From positions 1 to 6,769 of the forward strand of contig MGMW01000089.1 of assembly GCA_001795035.1 (NCBI GenBank): a stretch of DNA of 6,769 bases, written 5' to 3'. Below are positions 5,842-6,769 of the stretch, in pieces. The stretch's first letter is position 1. Every line of letters begins with the position of its first letter. This DNA is from Chloroflexi bacterium RBG_13_53_26. Its GTDB lineage: Bacteria; Chloroflexota; Dehalococcoidia; UBA2247; RBG-13-53-26. A model generated the notes under the pieces. The model made no database searches. It was given only the letters and a program-made list of their open reading frames with translations, and had not been told where the DNA came from. A program made the translations under genes and the position numbers.

Positions 5842-6769
5842 TCAACTCAACTCCGTTATACCACCAGCACTGAGCAACCGCAGCCCTCTGACTGCCACTA
5901 TGTTGTCTGAGGCATCCTTCTCCAGCATATCCGCCGGCAGCAAGGAGATGAACTGCTGCACTATGGAGTAGCTCTGCTGGTACTCTGTGCTCGAGGTGAG
6001 GAAATCCCAGGTCAGACGGAGGGGCACCGCCACTACTCTCAGGGACCCGCCCTGGACTTTGGACTGTGTGGGAAGAGGGGGAGAGAAGCACTCACCGGCG
6101 ATAATGATGATGGCATTGGCATCACCCGGGCCATCACTCAGCTTGAAGCCGCCAATGCCTTCCGGGATGCCCAAGGTAGTCGATGGGCCAATGGCAGCAT
6201 ATGGCACCGTGCCCTCAAGGGTGACATAGTATCCCTGGAAGGCAGCGAAGTGAGAGTAGAGGTCGGCTATGGGGACTCTCTCATCAGCACTGACTTTGAC
6301 CTCGATGTCGCGGCTGAAGGTGCCGGCCGCATCAGTGGCCGTTATGGTGATGGCGTGGTAGTCCTGCGTCACGGAGGCAGTATCCCAAAGTGAACTGGCC
6401 ATACTCCAGAGATCCCCGGCACTGACCTCCATGGCGACAGATGCACCGCCGTCGATCTGGTAGCTGGCTTCGGAAACGGAGCCATGCTCACTGTATATTC
6501 TGGCGGCCAGTTCTAGCTGTCCGTTGACTACCGGCCAGTGCTGATAGGCCGAATCGCGCAGATCAAGGTCTATGACCCGGTCTTCGCCCGTTCCCTTGTA
6601 GAGGCTGTCGACATCATCGCCATTGACGGAGACCAGGCGATAGCCAGCGGGTCTGCCGCAGGGATTGGAACCGTACCACCACTCTCCACAGACTGCCCCG
6701 GTGATCTGCTCGGTGAGCGTTGTTGAGTTCCCTGGTAGACTTTCAGCAACCACGATGTCCTGGTGCAGG
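5842..6769 (-). CDS. C-terminal part of a probable calcineurin-like phosphoesterase with Ig-like and OB-fold-like segments, 5' end off window
   Basis: The frame is open from the right edge to the TGA at 5842-5844. A GTG at 6753 could be a start, but the frame continues upstream of it in a protein-like way and no ribosome site is visible, so I take it as internal. Numbering from that GTG: TGAVCGEWWYGSNPCGRPAGYRLVSVNGDDVDSLYKGTG (18-56) resembles the end of calcineurin-like metallophosphoesterase domains (CGxWW...GYRLV.V.GD). An Ig/FN3-like beta segment follows (about 80-155: YQIDGG, LWDTA, HAITITATDAAGTFSRDIEV), then an OB-fold-like segment (about 163-245: LYSHFAAFQGYYVTLEGTV...GFKLSDGPGDANAII). 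The metal-binding core would be beyond the window. Such multi-domain proteins are usually exported; no signal peptide can be seen because the N-terminus is missing. It converges with the HdrB-like gene and shows no functional link to it. Domain calls are from pattern recall only. Confidence 0.6.
   Translation of the reverse strand, partial: LHQDIVVAESLPGNSTTLTEQITGAVCGEWWYGSNPCGRPAGYRLVSVNGDDVDSLYKGTGEDRVIDLDLRDSAYQHWPVVNGQLELAARIYSEHGSVSEASYQIDGGASVAMEVSAGDLWSMASSLWDTASVTQDYHAITITATDAAGTFSRDIEVKVSADERVPIADLYSHFAAFQGYYVTLEGTVPYAAIGPSTTLGIPEGIGGFKLSDGPGDANAIIIIAGECFSPPLPTQSKVQGGSLRVVAVPLRLTWDFLTSSTEYQQSYSIVQQFISLLPADMLEKDASDNIVAVRGLRLLSAGGITELS

Overview
The window reads as a stretch of chromosome from an anaerobic or microaerophilic bacterium of moderate GC content. 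It carries a vitamin B12-dependent (class II) ribonucleotide reductase, a flavodiiron O2/NO reductase and a lone HdrB-like iron-sulfur protein. The sequence style of NrdR and the gene content bring Dehalococcoidia-type Chloroflexota to mind, but that is an impression from memory and not a demonstrated placement. I saw no prophage, IS element, CRISPR array, tRNA or rRNA.

Layout. (1) Positions 1-3035, minus strand: an nrdR-nrdJ operon. nrdR (3035-2481) encodes the ATP-cone/zinc-ribbon repressor of ribonucleotide reductase genes. nrdJ (2475 to the left edge, 825 codons with no stop) encodes the adenosylcobalamin-dependent reductase, cut at its C-terminus by the window edge. The nrdJ Shine-Dalgarno lies inside the last two nrdR codons, so the two are translationally linked. 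(2) Positions 3036-3314: a divergent intergenic region. It has a very good sigma70-type promoter for nrdR-nrdJ, overlapped by two NrdR-box-like palindromes whose centres are 31 bp apart, which is the classical tandem arrangement. It also holds a short dispersed-type palindrome and a weaker promoter candidate for the rightward genes. (3) Positions 3315-5802, plus strand: a flavodiiron protein, a small cupin, and a two-CCG-domain HdrB-like protein. A 119-bp gap before the last gene contains an orphan Shine-Dalgarno and a 16-bp hairpin. (4) Positions 5842 to the right edge, minus strand: the C-terminal part of a probable secreted or surface calcineurin-like phosphoesterase, with an Ig-like segment and an OB-fold-like segment. 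Its N-terminal part is off the window.

How it fits together. The left half is dNTP synthesis with its own feedback repressor: when dATP/ATP status is replete, NrdR should bind the boxes and shut off its own operon. The right-hand trio looks like a redox or oxidative-stress module: the flavodiiron protein reduces O2 or NO, and the HdrB-like protein could relay electrons or handle a thiol/disulfide partner. No HdrA, HdrC, rubredoxin or flavin reductase gene is present in the window, so partners are unknown. The most noteworthy points are the tandem NrdR boxes straddling the promoter, the hairpin abutting the HdrB-like gene's ribosome site, the divergent ATP-cone of NrdJ, and the flavodiiron-cupin-HdrB-like association.
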